DNA of 64,000 bases from Castellaniella sp040276085 (GTDB lineage: Bacteria; Pseudomonadota; Gammaproteobacteria; Burkholderiales; Burkholderiaceae_B), in the NCBI RefSeq assembly GCF_040276085.1, contig NZ_JBELOK010000002.1:1-64000 (forward strand), written 5' to 3'. A program made the translations under genes and the position numbers. The notes below the pieces were generated by a model, which worked only from the letters and a program-made list of their open reading frames with translations, was not told the origin of the DNA and ran no database searches. This document shows positions 53,672 to 62,864 of the stretch, one piece after another (the stretch's first letter is position 1; each line of letters opens with the position of its first letter).

Positions 53672-56398
53672 TTAATGAGCCTCGCCCCAATCGTTGCCAA
53701 CCCCCACTTCAGCAATCAGCGGCACTGCCAGTTCTGCCACACCCGCCATCAGGCGAGGCACCTCGGCGCGCAATAATTCCACTTCGTCTGGCGTCACATC
53801 AAAAACCAGCTCATCGTGCACCTGCATCACCATCAGGCTGGCCAGCTGCTTTTCCAGCATCCATTGCTGGACGGCCACCATGGCCATCTTGATGAGATCG
53901 GCCGCGGTGCCCTGCATGGGGGCGTTGATCGCTGCGCGCTCGGCCGCTGCCGCCCGGGGCCCCTTTACGCCGGCAAGATCGGGAAAATGCAGGCGGCGAC
54001 CAAAGACGGTTTCCACATAGCCTTGCTCGCGTGCCTGGCGACGGATGCGATCCATGTAATCGGCCACCCCGGGATAACGCATGAAATAGCGATCGATATA
54101 AGCCCTGGCCGCAGCACGGGTAATGCCTAGATTGGTTGCCAGGCCAAATTCGCCCATCCCGTAGATCAGCCCGAAATTGATCGCCTTGGCGGCACGCCGG
54201 TGCTCGGCATCCACCTGATCGGGCGCCACGCCAAAGACTTCGGCCGCAGTGGCCCGGTGGATGTCTTGCCCGTGGGCAAATGCCTGACGCAGATTTTCGT
54301 CGCCAGACACATGCGCCATCACCCGCAACTCGATTTGAGAATAATCAGCTGACAGAATCTTGCCAAGACTGGACACAAAGGCAGCGCGCACACGCCGGCC
54401 TTCAGCGGTACGCACCGGGATATTTTGCAAATTGGGGTCGGATGAAGCCAGCCGCCCGGTAACCACGGCAGCTTGCGCATAGCGCGTATGGACACGCCCC
54501 GTCCGGGCATCGATCATCCGGGGCAGCTTGTCGGTGTAGGTGGATTTCAGCTTGGCGATCCCGCGATAATCCAGCAGCAAGCGCGGCAAGGGATAATCTG
54601 CCGCCAGGCGGGTAAGGACTTCTTCGTCTGTGGACGGGGCACCACTGGCTGTTTTACGCACCACCGGCAACTGCATCTGCGTAAACAGGATTTCTCCCAG
54701 TTGCTTGGGCGAATTCAAATTAAAGGGCTGCCCCGCCAGCACATGGGCCTGCGCTTCAAGCGCAATCATTTGCTCGCCCAGCTCGTGGCTTTGGCGCGCC
54801 AGCACGTTTACATCCAGGGCCACACCGTTACGCTCGATGCGCGTCAGTACTTCGGACGTCTGGATTTCAAGCTGATAAATCCGCTTGAACCCGGCCTCAG
54901 CCTGCACGCGGGGCCACAGCACCTGATGCAGGCGCAGGGTGAAATCAGCATCTTCTGCCGCATAGTGGGCGGCACGATCGAGATCGACTTCATCAAAGCC
55001 GATCTGCCGGGCACCTTTGCCGCAGAGGTCTTCGTAGGTAGTGCCGGTGACACCCAGCCACTGAATGCAGAGGTCTTGCAGATTGACCCGCCGATGAGAC
55101 TGCAATACATACGCCTGCAACATGGTGTCGTGCCGGATACCGCACAGATGCAAGCCCTCGTTGGCCAGCACATGTGCATCATATTTGGCATGGTGCAACA
55201 GTTTGGCGGCCGCTGGATTCTCGATCCAGGGGCGTAGTTGTTCCAATACCCAGCCGCGATCCAGTTGCTCGGGCGTACCCGGGGCACGATGCCCCACCGG
55301 GATATACGCCGCATGGCCAGGCTCTACCGATATCGATAAGCCAATCAGGCGCGCCACCATGGGGTCAAGACTGGTGGTTTCGGTATCCAGGGCAACCAGC
55401 GGAGCAGACTCAAGCCGCTTTAACCAGCTTGCAAAATGCTGCTTGTCGAGAATGATTTCGTATTTGATTTCTGCCGGCGCCGCGGGGGCGGTGTCTGCCT
55501 GTGCCGCCCGGGCATCCTGCTCGGGGATGCGGTCGGGGTCTCCGGTGATTTCACGCAACCATGAGCGAAATCCGTAATGCTCGTATAAACGCGTGAGTGC
55601 TGGCGTATCGGGCTGGCGCAGTTGCAGGCTGGGTACGCCAAACCGGCCGCCCAGGTCGCAATCAACGCGAATCGTCAGGAGGTTGCGTGTCATTGCAAAC
55701 TGAGGCACTGCCGCCCGCAAATTGGCCCCCGCTACCCCTTTGATCTCGTGCGCATGCTCGATGATGGCCTCGATGCTGCCATACTCGGCAAGCCATTTGG
55801 CCGCTGTCTTGGGCCCCACCTTATCTACCCCGGGCACGTTGTCCACAGTATCGCCAGTCAGCATCAGATAATCGATGATGCGCTCGGGGGGCACACCAAA
55901 TTTGCGCACTACCCCATCGTGATCCTGGCGATCATTGGTCATGGTGTTGATGAGCTCGACATCATCGTTGACCAGTTGCGCCAAATCCTTGTCACCCGTG
56001 GAAATAATGGTATAAAGGCCCTCTTTGGCGGCCTGAGTGGCCAAAGTGCCAATCACATCATCCGCCTCGACATCGGGCTCACAAATCACCGTCCAGCCCA
56101 AGGCGGCCACCGCCTCGTGGATGGGCGCAATCTGACGCCTCAGATCATCCGGCATCGAGGGGCGATTGGCCTTGTACTCGGGGTACATTTGCTCTCGAAA
56201 CGAGCCACCCGGCGCATCAAAGACACAGGCCCCGTATTGCGCGGCATCCTTGTAATCCTGCATGAGCCTCCGTAACATGGATATGACGCCGTACAGGGCA
56301 CCGGTGGGCTCTTGCTGCGCATTGCGCAAATCAGGCATGGCATGATATGCCCGATATAAGTAGCTAGAACCATCGACAAGCAACAAGGTTTTTTTCAT
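53672..56398 (-). CDS. polA: DNA polymerase I
   Basis: Okazaki-fragment and repair polymerase. 908 residues from the ATG at 56398; an upstream TTG would add four. Three domains are intact: 5' nuclease (LLLVDGSSYLYRAYHA, DVEADDVIGTLA), 3'-5' exonuclease with its acidic residues kept (VALDTETTSLDP, HHAKYDAHVL, YAAEDADFTLRLH), and polymerase (DYSQIELRVMAH, HRRAAKAINFGLIYGMG, MQVHDELVFDV). No Shine-Dalgarno is seen. Its ATG shares two bases with the ATG of the divergent LOG gene. Confidence 0.96.
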   Translation of the reverse strand: MKKTLLLVDGSSYLYRAYHAMPDLRNAQQEPTGALYGVISMLRRLMQDYKDAAQYGACVFDAPGGSFREQMYPEYKANRPSMPDDLRRQIAPIHEAVAALGWTVICEPDVEADDVIGTLATQAAKEGLYTIISTGDKDLAQLVNDDVELINTMTNDRQDHDGVVRKFGVPPERIIDYLMLTGDTVDNVPGVDKVGPKTAAKWLAEYGSIEAIIEHAHEIKGVAGANLRAAVPQFAMTRNLLTIRVDCDLGGRFGVPSLQLRQPDTPALTRLYEHYGFRSWLREITGDPDRIPEQDARAAQADTAPAAPAEIKYEIILDKQHFASWLKRLESAPLVALDTETTSLDPMVARLIGLSISVEPGHAAYIPVGHRAPGTPEQLDRGWVLEQLRPWIENPAAAKLLHHAKYDAHVLANEGLHLCGIRHDTMLQAYVLQSHRRVNLQDLCIQWLGVTGTTYEDLCGKGARQIGFDEVDLDRAAHYAAEDADFTLRLHQVLWPRVQAEAGFKRIYQLEIQTSEVLTRIERNGVALDVNVLARQSHELGEQMIALEAQAHVLAGQPFNLNSPKQLGEILFTQMQLPVVRKTASGAPSTDEEVLTRLAADYPLPRLLLDYRGIAKLKSTYTDKLPRMIDARTGRVHTRYAQAAVVTGRLASSDPNLQNIPVRTAEGRRVRAAFVSSLGKILSADYSQIELRVMAHVSGDENLRQAFAHGQDIHRATAAEVFGVAPDQVDAEHRRAAKAINFGLIYGMGEFGLATNLGITRAAARAYIDRYFMRYPGVADYMDRIRRQAREQGYVETVFGRRLHFPDLAGVKGPRAAAAERAAINAPMQGTAADLIKMAMVAVQQWMLEKQLASLMVMQVHDELVFDVTPDEVELLRAEVPRLMAGVAELAVPLIAEVGVGNDWGEAH

Positions 56399-57068
56399 GA
56401 CAGACAACAAAACAAAACGTGTATCGGCAGAACAACAGATTCCTACGATTATTGCAGAGATGCGCGCCGCCGCCGTGGCTTTTCAAAAAATCGGCCTGGG
56501 TGTCAGCGTTTTCGGTAGTGCCCGCATCCCGCGCGGTCATCCTTTTTATGAGATGGGTCGCGAGCTTGGCCACCGCCTGGCCCAGCTGGGCGTACCGGTC
56601 ATCGCAGGCGGTGGCCCAGGCCTGATGGAGGCCGCCAATCGTGGCGCCTTCGAAGCCGGCGGCCGCAGCATCGGGCTCAATATCCGCCTGCCGCGCGAAA
56701 ACGTAGACAATCCCTACCAAACCGATAGCCTGCACTTCGAGTACTTCAACTCACGCAAGGCTTCATTTTTTATGCACAGCCTGGCGTACGTCGTGCTGCC
56801 CGGCGGCTTTGGCACACTCGATGAACTCTTCGAAGCGGTCACCCTGATACAAACGCTCAAGCAACCACCTGCGCCCATCATTTTGGTGGGTACAACATTT
56901 TGGTCTGGCCTGATCGACTGGGTTCGTGACCAACTAGTACCCAATGGCACGGTCAGCCCCTTCGATGTCGATCTGATCACGGTCACCGACAACCTCGACG
57001 AAGTGATCAGCCTTATTCAGCAGTCGCTGCAGATCGAGCCCAATCGCGAACCCGCTCTGCCCGAATAA
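56397..57068 (+). CDS. LOG family (TIGR00730) protein, lysine decarboxylase-like
   Basis: 223 residues. The family cleaves nucleoside monophosphates to base and ribose-5-phosphate (cytokinin-activating in plants). Motifs: VSVFGSARIPRGHPFYEMG, PVIAGGGPGLMEAANRGAFEAGG, FNSRKASFFMHSLAYVVLPGGFGTLDELFEAVTLIQ (the PGGxGTxxE active site). AAGG lies nine bases before the ATG. The ATG overlaps the polA ATG on the other strand; an in-frame ATG at 56460 is a possible alternative. Confidence 0.88.
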   Translation: MTDNKTKRVSAEQQIPTIIAEMRAAAVAFQKIGLGVSVFGSARIPRGHPFYEMGRELGHRLAQLGVPVIAGGGPGLMEAANRGAFEAGGRSIGLNIRLPRENVDNPYQTDSLHFEYFNSRKASFFMHSLAYVVLPGGFGTLDELFEAVTLIQTLKQPPAPIILVGTTFWSGLIDWVRDQLVPNGTVSPFDVDLITVTDNLDEVISLIQQSLQIEPNREPALPE

Positions 57069-57137
57069 GCACTTCTACGGGTAATGCTTGATGCGGCCTG
57101 ATAAAGACCTGGGTTAACATCACGCCTTGTTACCGCT

Positions 57138-57161
57138 GGCTGGCCGTATGGCAGGCCAGCC
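57138..57161 (+). other. Inverted repeat in the 5' leader of the ABC substrate-binding gene
   Basis: GGCTGGCC and GGCCAGCC form a perfect eight-pair stem around an eight-base loop. It ends five bases before the AGGAG ribosome binding site of the next gene and has no T-tract. It could stabilise the mRNA or be part of a termination element for the LOG gene. Confidence 0.6.
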
Positions 57162-57179
57162 CCACAGGAGAACTATTCG

Positions 57180-57968
57180 ATGAAACCGACATTCCTGGGC
57201 GCCGCGCTGCTGATCGCAGCCGGGCTGATCCCTGCGGTGGGTTCAACCGCCCACGCCGCCGAACTCAAAATTGCAACCGAAGCCGGCTACCCGCCATTCG
57301 AATACCGAAACCCAAACGGGCAGCTTGAAGGCTTCGACATCGATATCGGCAACGAACTCTGCAAACGCATGCAGCGCCAGTGTGTCTGGATCGATCAATC
57401 CTTCGATGGTCTGATCCCCGGCCTGCAGGCCCGCAAGTTTGATCTGGCCAACTCCACCATGACGGCCACCGAAGCACGCAAAAAGGTCATCGACTTCACC
57501 ACCCCTCTGTACATCGTGCCTGTCAAGCTGATGGTCAAAAAGGGCAGCGGCCTCGAGCCCACCGCAGAATCCCTCAAGGGTAAGCGCGTCGGTGTGCAGC
57601 AAGGTACCACCATGGAAACCTACGCACGCAAATACTGGGCGCCCAAGGGCGTCAAGGTGGTCTCGTACCCCAGCTATACCAATGCCTACGTCGACGTTAC
57701 TGCGGGCCGCCTGGATGCCACTTTCCAAGAGGCACAGAGCGCTGTCGAGGGCTTCCTCAGCAAGCCCGAGGGCGCTGACTACGAGCTCGCCCAAATGACG
57801 CTCGATGACCCCATCCTCAACGACCCCATCGCCATGGGCATGCGCAAGGGCAACAAGCTCAAGGCCGAGGTCGACAAGGCTCTGAAGTCCATGCTGGCAG
57901 ACGGCACCATCCAGGGCTTTGCCAAAAAATACTTTGCCGAAGGCCTGATCCAGTTTCCCGCTCAATAA
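57180..57968 (+). CDS. Periplasmic basic amino-acid-binding protein of ABC transporter
   Basis: 262 residues. Residues 1-26 are a Sec signal peptide ending AHA-AE. The mature protein has the family-3 SBP pattern of HisJ/ArgT: KIATEAGYPPFEYRNPNGQLEGFDIDIGNELCKRM, DQSFDGLIPGLQARKFD, MTATEARKKVIDFTTPLY and GVQQGTTMETYA, with LDATFQEAQSAVEGFL. AGGAG precedes the ATG. First gene of the importer operon; lysine/arginine/ornithine or histidine are the likely ligands by family. Confidence 0.92.
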   Translation: MKPTFLGAALLIAAGLIPAVGSTAHAAELKIATEAGYPPFEYRNPNGQLEGFDIDIGNELCKRMQRQCVWIDQSFDGLIPGLQARKFDLANSTMTATEARKKVIDFTTPLYIVPVKLMVKKGSGLEPTAESLKGKRVGVQQGTTMETYARKYWAPKGVKVVSYPSYTNAYVDVTAGRLDATFQEAQSAVEGFLSKPEGADYELAQMTLDDPILNDPIAMGMRKGNKLKAEVDKALKSMLADGTIQGFAKKYFAEGLIQFPAQ

Positions 57969-58006
57969 CCGGATTGGCGGCCTGCCGCATGATCCTTCCG
58001 CCCAGC

Positions 58007-58038
58007 GCCGCCCGGCTTCACCGGGCACGCCGGGCGGC
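58007..58038 (+). other. Intercistronic GC-rich hairpin after the SBP gene
   Basis: GCCGCCCGGC and GCCGGGCGGC are perfect complements (ten pairs, 12-base loop), followed by ATTTCC. It lies between the SBP stop and the first permease. In other amino-acid and sugar importers a hairpin here protects the SBP message from 3' decay and lowers permease expression; the same use is inferred. Confidence 0.75.
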
Positions 58039-58062
58039 ATTTCCATCTGAAGTCCTCTTTTC

Positions 58063-58752
58063 ATGTTTCTAAACGGCTATGGCCCACTTTTGCTGGCTGG
58101 CACCTGGGTGACCATCCAGCTGGCGATCCTGTCTCTACTGGTCGCCATTGGGCTGGGTCTGTTGGGTGCCTGGGCAAAACTATCAGAGGCGTGGGGTGCC
58201 AGAGTCCTGGCTACCGCCTACACCACGCTGATCCGGGGAGTCCCCGATCTGGTGCTCATGCTGCTGATTTTTTTCAGCCTGCAGATCTACCTCAATGACG
58301 TCACCGACCTTCTTGGCGCCGACCCCATCGATATCGACCCCTTCGGGGCCGGTGTGCTTACCCTGGGTTTTATCTATGGCGCTTATTTTGCCGAAACCTT
58401 TCGCGGTGCATTCATGGCGGTGCCGCATGGCCAACTAGAGGCTGCCACTGCCTACGGCATGCGTGAATTCCAGGTGTTTCGCCGGGTGCTGTTTCCCCAG
58501 ATGATGCGCCATGCATTGCCAGGCATCGGCAACAACTGGCAGGTGCTCCTGAAATCCACTGCCCTGGTGTCCCTGATCGGCCTGACAGACCTCGTCAAAG
58601 TAGCCCAGGACGCCGGCAATGTCACGTTTCGGGTGTTTCTGTTCATCAGCATCACGGGCCTGATCTACCTGCTGCTCACAACGATATCCAACGGCGTGCT
58701 TTTTTGGTTGTACAAACGCTATAACGTCGGCGTTCGCGAGGCCCTCCTATGA
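58063..58752 (+). CDS. ABC transporter permease (HisQ-type)
   Basis: Inner-membrane permease of 229 residues with about five hydrophobic segments. The HisQ/GlnP-type binding-protein-dependent loop reads FAETFRGAFMAVPHGQLEAATAYGMREFQVFRRVLFPQMMRHALPG (EAA motif). It follows the SBP gene by 94 bases across a hairpin and overlaps the second permease by four bases. Confidence 0.92.
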   Translation: MFLNGYGPLLLAGTWVTIQLAILSLLVAIGLGLLGAWAKLSEAWGARVLATAYTTLIRGVPDLVLMLLIFFSLQIYLNDVTDLLGADPIDIDPFGAGVLTLGFIYGAYFAETFRGAFMAVPHGQLEAATAYGMREFQVFRRVLFPQMMRHALPGIGNNWQVLLKSTALVSLIGLTDLVKVAQDAGNVTFRVFLFISITGLIYLLLTTISNGVLFWLYKRYNVGVREALL

Positions 58753-59459
58753 TGGACGTCCTCGAGCAATTTTGGCGCGCCTATCTGTTCAGCAGCAACG
58801 GCAGCCTCTCGGGCATGGCCATTACCTTGTGGCTGTTGGTGCTGTCCGTCTCCATGGGCTTTTTCATTTCCATATTCCTGGCGGTTGGCCGGGTTTCTTC
58901 GCGAAAATGGCTCTCGATACCCCTGTGGATATTCAGCTATGTGTTTCGTGGCACTCCCTTGTATGTCCAGATCCTGTTTATTTATGTGGGCATTTACAGC
59001 CTGGATTTCATCAAGGGTGTGCCACCGCTGGCCACTTTTTTCCAAAATGGCTTTAATTGCATGGTGGTGGCGCTTACCTTAAACACGGTCGCCTACACCA
59101 CCGAAATCTTTGCCGGTGCCATCCGCGCCACCAACGCCGGCGAAATCGAAGCCGCCCGGGCCTTTGGCATGACGCGCTTCGCCCTGTATCGCCGGATCAT
59201 CCTGCCATCCGCCCTGCGTCGGGCCCTGCCCGCCTACAGCAATGAAGTCATCCTGATGTTGCATGCCACCTCGCTGGCGTTTACCGCCACGGTGCCCGAC
59301 ATCCTCAAGGTTGCCCGGGATGCAAACTCGGCCACCTATCAAACCTTTGCTTCGTACGGGATTGCTGCCGTGCTTTATCTGGGTCTTTCGTTTACCCTGA
59401 TCGGTATCTTCCGCTGGTATGAGCACCGTACACTGGCCTATCTGGCCATCCACCGATAA
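58749..59459 (+). CDS. ABC transporter permease (HisM-type)
   Basis: Second permease of the heterodimer, 236 residues. The EAA-type loop reads TTEIFAGAIRATNAGEIEAARAFGMTRFALYRRIILPSALRRALPA. The ATG lies in the stop of the first permease. Five hydrophobic segments. The next gene's ATG is four bases after its stop. Confidence 0.92.
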   Translation: MMDVLEQFWRAYLFSSNGSLSGMAITLWLLVLSVSMGFFISIFLAVGRVSSRKWLSIPLWIFSYVFRGTPLYVQILFIYVGIYSLDFIKGVPPLATFFQNGFNCMVVALTLNTVAYTTEIFAGAIRATNAGEIEAARAFGMTRFALYRRIILPSALRRALPAYSNEVILMLHATSLAFTATVPDILKVARDANSATYQTFASYGIAAVLYLGLSFTLIGIFRWYEHRTLAYLAIHR

Positions 59460-59463
59460 GAAC

Positions 59464-60231
59464 ATGTCCAAACTCGACGTACTCAATATCCACAAGCGCT
59501 ACGGCGATAACGAAGTCCTCAAGGGCGTTTCCTTGCAGGCCAATGCGGGCGACGTGATCTGTATCCTTGGCTCCAGCGGCTCGGGAAAATCCACATTTTT
59601 GCGCTGCATCAACTTTCTGGAGAAGCCCAACAAGGGCTCGGTATCCCTTAACGGCGAGGAGCTGAAAATCGTGCACGACAAGCACGGTGAGCCCCACGCC
59701 GCCGACCTCGACCAGCTTCGCCGGCTGCGATCCAAACTGGCCATGGTGTTCCAGCACTTCAATCTGTGGGCGCACATGAACGTCCTGGGCAACGTCATCG
59801 AAGCCCCCATGCAGGTGCTTAAACTGAGCCGCGCAGAAGCCACCGAACGCGCCCGACACTACCTGGCCAAGGTAGGGCTGGATCCCAGGACCGAAACACA
59901 ATATCCATCTTCTTTGTCTGGCGGCCAACAACAGCGCGTCGCCATCGCCCGGGCGCTCGCAATGGAGCCCGAAGTGATGCTATTTGACGAGCCCACGTCG
60001 GCACTGGATCCAGAGCTGGTGGGTGAAGTGCTGAAGGTTATGCAAAAGCTGGCCGAAGAAGGCCGCACGATGCTGGTTGTTACCCACGAAATGGGGTTTG
60101 CCCGCAACCTGGCCTCGCAGGTGATGTTTCTGCATAAAGGTGTTGCCGAAGAAACCGGCACGCCCGCCGACATCTTCGATAATCCTCAAAGCCTGCGCCT
60201 GCAGCAGTTTCTGTCAGGCAATCTCAAATAG
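59464..60231 (+). CDS. ABC transporter ATP-binding protein (HisP-type)
   Basis: 255-residue ATPase of the importer. Walker A LGSSGSGKSTFLRC (about residue 38), Q-loop VFQHFNLWAHM, signature LSGGQQQRVAIARALAMEP, Walker B VMLFDEPTSALDPELV, H-loop VVTHEMGFARN. The ATG at 59464 was chosen over an upstream in-frame GTG/ATG inside the permease gene. Last gene of the four-gene importer operon; a hairpin follows. Confidence 0.95.
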   Translation: MSKLDVLNIHKRYGDNEVLKGVSLQANAGDVICILGSSGSGKSTFLRCINFLEKPNKGSVSLNGEELKIVHDKHGEPHAADLDQLRRLRSKLAMVFQHFNLWAHMNVLGNVIEAPMQVLKLSRAEATERARHYLAKVGLDPRTETQYPSSLSGGQQQRVAIARALAMEPEVMLFDEPTSALDPELVGEVLKVMQKLAEEGRTMLVVTHEMGFARNLASQVMFLHKGVAEETGTPADIFDNPQSLRLQQFLSGNLK

Positions 60232-60256
60232 GCTGGCAAGGGTTTTTGCCACCCTC

Positions 60257-60283
60257 AGGCAGCTTCACCTGCCAAAGCTGCCT
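60257..60283. terminator. Possible bidirectional terminator-like hairpin
   Basis: AGGCAGCTT and AAGCTGCCT form a perfect nine-pair stem with a nine-base loop, between the convergent ATPase gene and esterase-GNAT gene. There is no T-tract on the plus side and only a broken A-run (GGTTTTTGCC on the plus, 60241-60250) on the other, so it is at best a weak terminator. Confidence 0.5.
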
Positions 60284-60294
60284 AAAGAGCCTGA

Positions 60295-61344
60295 TCAGAA
60301 CCGCAGCCGCATCTGCCGATGCTCAATCCCTGCGTCCATAAAGGTTTCACCCTCTTCGACAAACCCGTGGCGTGCATAAAAGGGCCGGGCCTGCAGCTGT
60401 GCGGCCAGCACCACCTGGGTATCACCCCGCTGGCGCGCGGCATCCATCAAGGCATTCAGTAATAAAGACCCCACTCCGGCACCCCGCCACGGGTGGCGCA
60501 CCGCCATACGACCAATATGGCCATCAGGCAGCAAACGGCCTGTACCCACCGCCTGTCCGTCACCTGCGTATGCCACAGCGTGCACACACTGTGCATCTTG
60601 AAGATCCATCTCTTCTGCCAGGGGGACGCCTTGCTCGTGCACAAAGACTTCAAGGCGAATCGGGCCGGCTATATCGCTGAGTTCGTTCCAGGTGCCGGTG
60701 ATAACCACGGGCGCCTGCTTGGCCCGCATGCCGGGCCTGGCACCCTCCTGACTGACCGCCATCGGGCCCGTCAGGCTAAAGGCCAGCACCTCTGGGAGCC
60801 ATTGGGAAAAATCAGAGAGCCCATGATCGCTGCCCTGGATGATATGTTGCCGGGCACCCGAAAAGCGTTGTTGCATCTCACGCCAATTCAGCACCTCATC
60901 TCCGGTGGCCGCCAGCAAAAAGTAACGCTCCGGGTGTGTCAACTCTGGAATATCTGCTTCTGCCCGAGCCAGTTCATCCACGTATTCAGGCAGAAACTCG
61001 AAAGGATGGTTGCCATGAAAAGTACGATGTGACCCTACCTGAGTGGCCAAATCCCGCGAGGCATGCACCACGGGATTCAGCAGTACGGCGCGACACCCCA
61101 GTTGCTCGGCCAGCCAAGTTGTATAAAACCCACCAAGCGATGAGCCAATGACGGTGAGTGCATCGGCGTTTGCCAAGGCTTGCCGGGCCAGTGCCAGGCC
61201 CAGCCGCATGGCGGCGGCCGGGCTGGCTGGCAACTGCGGGCAACACCACTGCGCGGCCAGGCCCCGATCAGCCAGGGCCGCAGCCAGCAAGCCAGATTTG
61301 AAGGACTCTGGTGAAGACCGGAACCCGTGCAAATAAAGAATCAT
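60295..61344 (-). CDS. YqiA/YcfP-type esterase fused to GNAT acetyltransferase
   Basis: 349 residues from the ATG at 61344, four bases after katA. Residues 1-205 are an alpha/beta hydrolase of the YqiA/UPF0227 kind: MILYLHGFRSSPESFKS, nucleophile elbow GSSLGG (Ser69), and GSDHGLSDF with the likely catalytic His. Residues about 212-349 are a GNAT domain (ElaA/YjcF-like): VFVHEQGVPLAEEMD, GRLLPDGHIGRMAVRHPWRGAGVGSLLLNALM, LQARPFYARHGFVEEG. The two halves are joined in one frame by a short linker (PMAVSQEGARPGMRAKQ). Function of the fusion is unknown. Confidence 0.87.
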   Translation of the reverse strand: MILYLHGFRSSPESFKSGLLAAALADRGLAAQWCCPQLPASPAAAMRLGLALARQALANADALTVIGSSLGGFYTTWLAEQLGCRAVLLNPVVHASRDLATQVGSHRTFHGNHPFEFLPEYVDELARAEADIPELTHPERYFLLAATGDEVLNWREMQQRFSGARQHIIQGSDHGLSDFSQWLPEVLAFSLTGPMAVSQEGARPGMRAKQAPVVITGTWNELSDIAGPIRLEVFVHEQGVPLAEEMDLQDAQCVHAVAYAGDGQAVGTGRLLPDGHIGRMAVRHPWRGAGVGSLLLNALMDAARQRGDTQVVLAAQLQARPFYARHGFVEEGETFMDAGIEHRQMRLRF

Positions 61345-61348
61345 CGCC

Positions 61349-62785
61349 TCAGGCACCCAACGCACGAATGGCTGCCGCAACCCCGGCGCCGTAGGCAGGA
61401 TCTGCCTGGGTACAATGCTGAATATGCACGGCCTGCACCTCTGGTGTCACCCCCGCGATGGCTCGGGCGGTATTGTCAAAAAGCGCTTGCTGCTGTGCCG
61501 GCGTCATCAGGCGAAACAGATCACCAGGCTGCGAAAAATAATCGGTGTCTTCACGATGATTCCAGTGATCTGCTGCACCCTCAAGGCTGAGTGGCGGCTC
61601 TTTGAATTCGGGCTGTTCCTGCCACTGGCCCGAGCTATTGGGCTGATTGCCTGTAAGGCCGCCATAGTTACCATCCACCCGCATCGCGCCATCCCGGTGA
61701 AAGCTGTGATATGGGCAACGAGGCGCATTGACCGGAATCTGGTGGTGATTGACCCCTAGGCGATAACGCTGGGCGTCTCCGTAAGAAAACAGGCGAGCCT
61801 GCAGCATGCGATCGGGCGAGAACCCGATACCAGGCACCACGTTGGCAGGCGTAAAGGCGGCCTGTTCAACTTCTGCAAAGAAGTTTTCCGGATTGCGATT
61901 AAGCTCGAGAGTACCCACTTCGATCAGAGGATAATCACCATGGGGCCACACCTTGGTGAGATCAAATGGGTTGAGATGATACGCACTGGCCTCGTGCTCG
62001 GGCATGATTTGCACGGAGAGTGTCCAGCGCGGAAACTCTTGGTGTGAGATGCTTTCGTATAAATCACGTTGGGCACTTTCACGATCACGCCCAATCAGTT
62101 CGGCTGCTTCAGCGTCTGTCAGGTTGCGAATCCCCTGCTGCGACTTGAAATGAAACTTTACCCAAAAACGCTCTTGTTGCGCATTAATAAAACTGAAGGT
62201 GTGGCTGCCAAATAAATGCATATGGCGGTGATTTGCAGGAATACCGCGATCACTCATCACGATGGTGATCTGATGCAAGGCCTCCGGCAGGCCTGTCCAG
62301 AACTCCCAATTATTTTGGGCGCTACGTAAGCCGGTGCCCGGATCACGTTTCACAGCGTGGTTCAGATCGGGAAACTTGAGCGGGTCTCGAAAAAAGAACA
62401 CCGGCGTGTTGTTGCCCACCAGGTCCCAGTTGCCTTCTTCGGTATAGAACTTCATGGCCACGCCGCGGATATCACGCTCGGCATCCGCCGCACCACGCTC
62501 TCCAGCCACTGTCGAAAAACGGACAAACACGGGGGTTTGCTTGCCTACCTGCGCAAATATCTTTGCCCGGGTATAGCGGGTGATGTCCTGGCTGACAGTA
62601 AACATGCCATAGGCACCGGTACCTTTCGCGTGCATCCGGCGCTCGGGGATCACTTCACGGTCGAAGTGCGCGAGTTTCTCGAGTAACCAGACATCCTGCA
62701 GCAGTGCTGGTCCACGAGCGCCTGCAGTGAGGATGTTTTGATTGTCGACCACTGGTGCGCCGGCAGCTGTCGTCAGCTTTTTCAT
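61349..62785 (-). CDS. katA: Haem catalase (clade 3, KatA-type)
   Basis: Decomposes H2O2. 478 residues, small-subunit type without a C-terminal flavodoxin-like domain. Catalytic His in PERRMHAKGTGAYG (about residue 52), Asn in VGNNTPVFFFRDPLKFPDLNH, and haem Tyr in RLFSYGDAQRYRLG (about residue 335). The ATG has AGGAG upstream. The 5' side holds an OxyR-like site, suggesting peroxide induction. The esterase-GNAT gene follows after four bases. Confidence 0.97.
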   Translation of the reverse strand: MKKLTTAAGAPVVDNQNILTAGARGPALLQDVWLLEKLAHFDREVIPERRMHAKGTGAYGMFTVSQDITRYTRAKIFAQVGKQTPVFVRFSTVAGERGAADAERDIRGVAMKFYTEEGNWDLVGNNTPVFFFRDPLKFPDLNHAVKRDPGTGLRSAQNNWEFWTGLPEALHQITIVMSDRGIPANHRHMHLFGSHTFSFINAQQERFWVKFHFKSQQGIRNLTDAEAAELIGRDRESAQRDLYESISHQEFPRWTLSVQIMPEHEASAYHLNPFDLTKVWPHGDYPLIEVGTLELNRNPENFFAEVEQAAFTPANVVPGIGFSPDRMLQARLFSYGDAQRYRLGVNHHQIPVNAPRCPYHSFHRDGAMRVDGNYGGLTGNQPNSSGQWQEQPEFKEPPLSLEGAADHWNHREDTDYFSQPGDLFRLMTPAQQQALFDNTARAIAGVTPEVQAVHIQHCTQADPAYGAGVAAAIRALGA

Positions 62786-62864
62786 GGAATTCTCCTGGTG
62801 ACAAGATTGATCATGGCCTTGAGTGCGTCATGCACACCCTCAGTTTGAGCCATCCCTGACAGAC

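Noticed and set aside
57243..58064. 273-codon minus-strand frame opposite the SBP gene
   Set aside because: Antisense to a clear SBP with signal peptide; the Gly/Leu-rich product has no family features.
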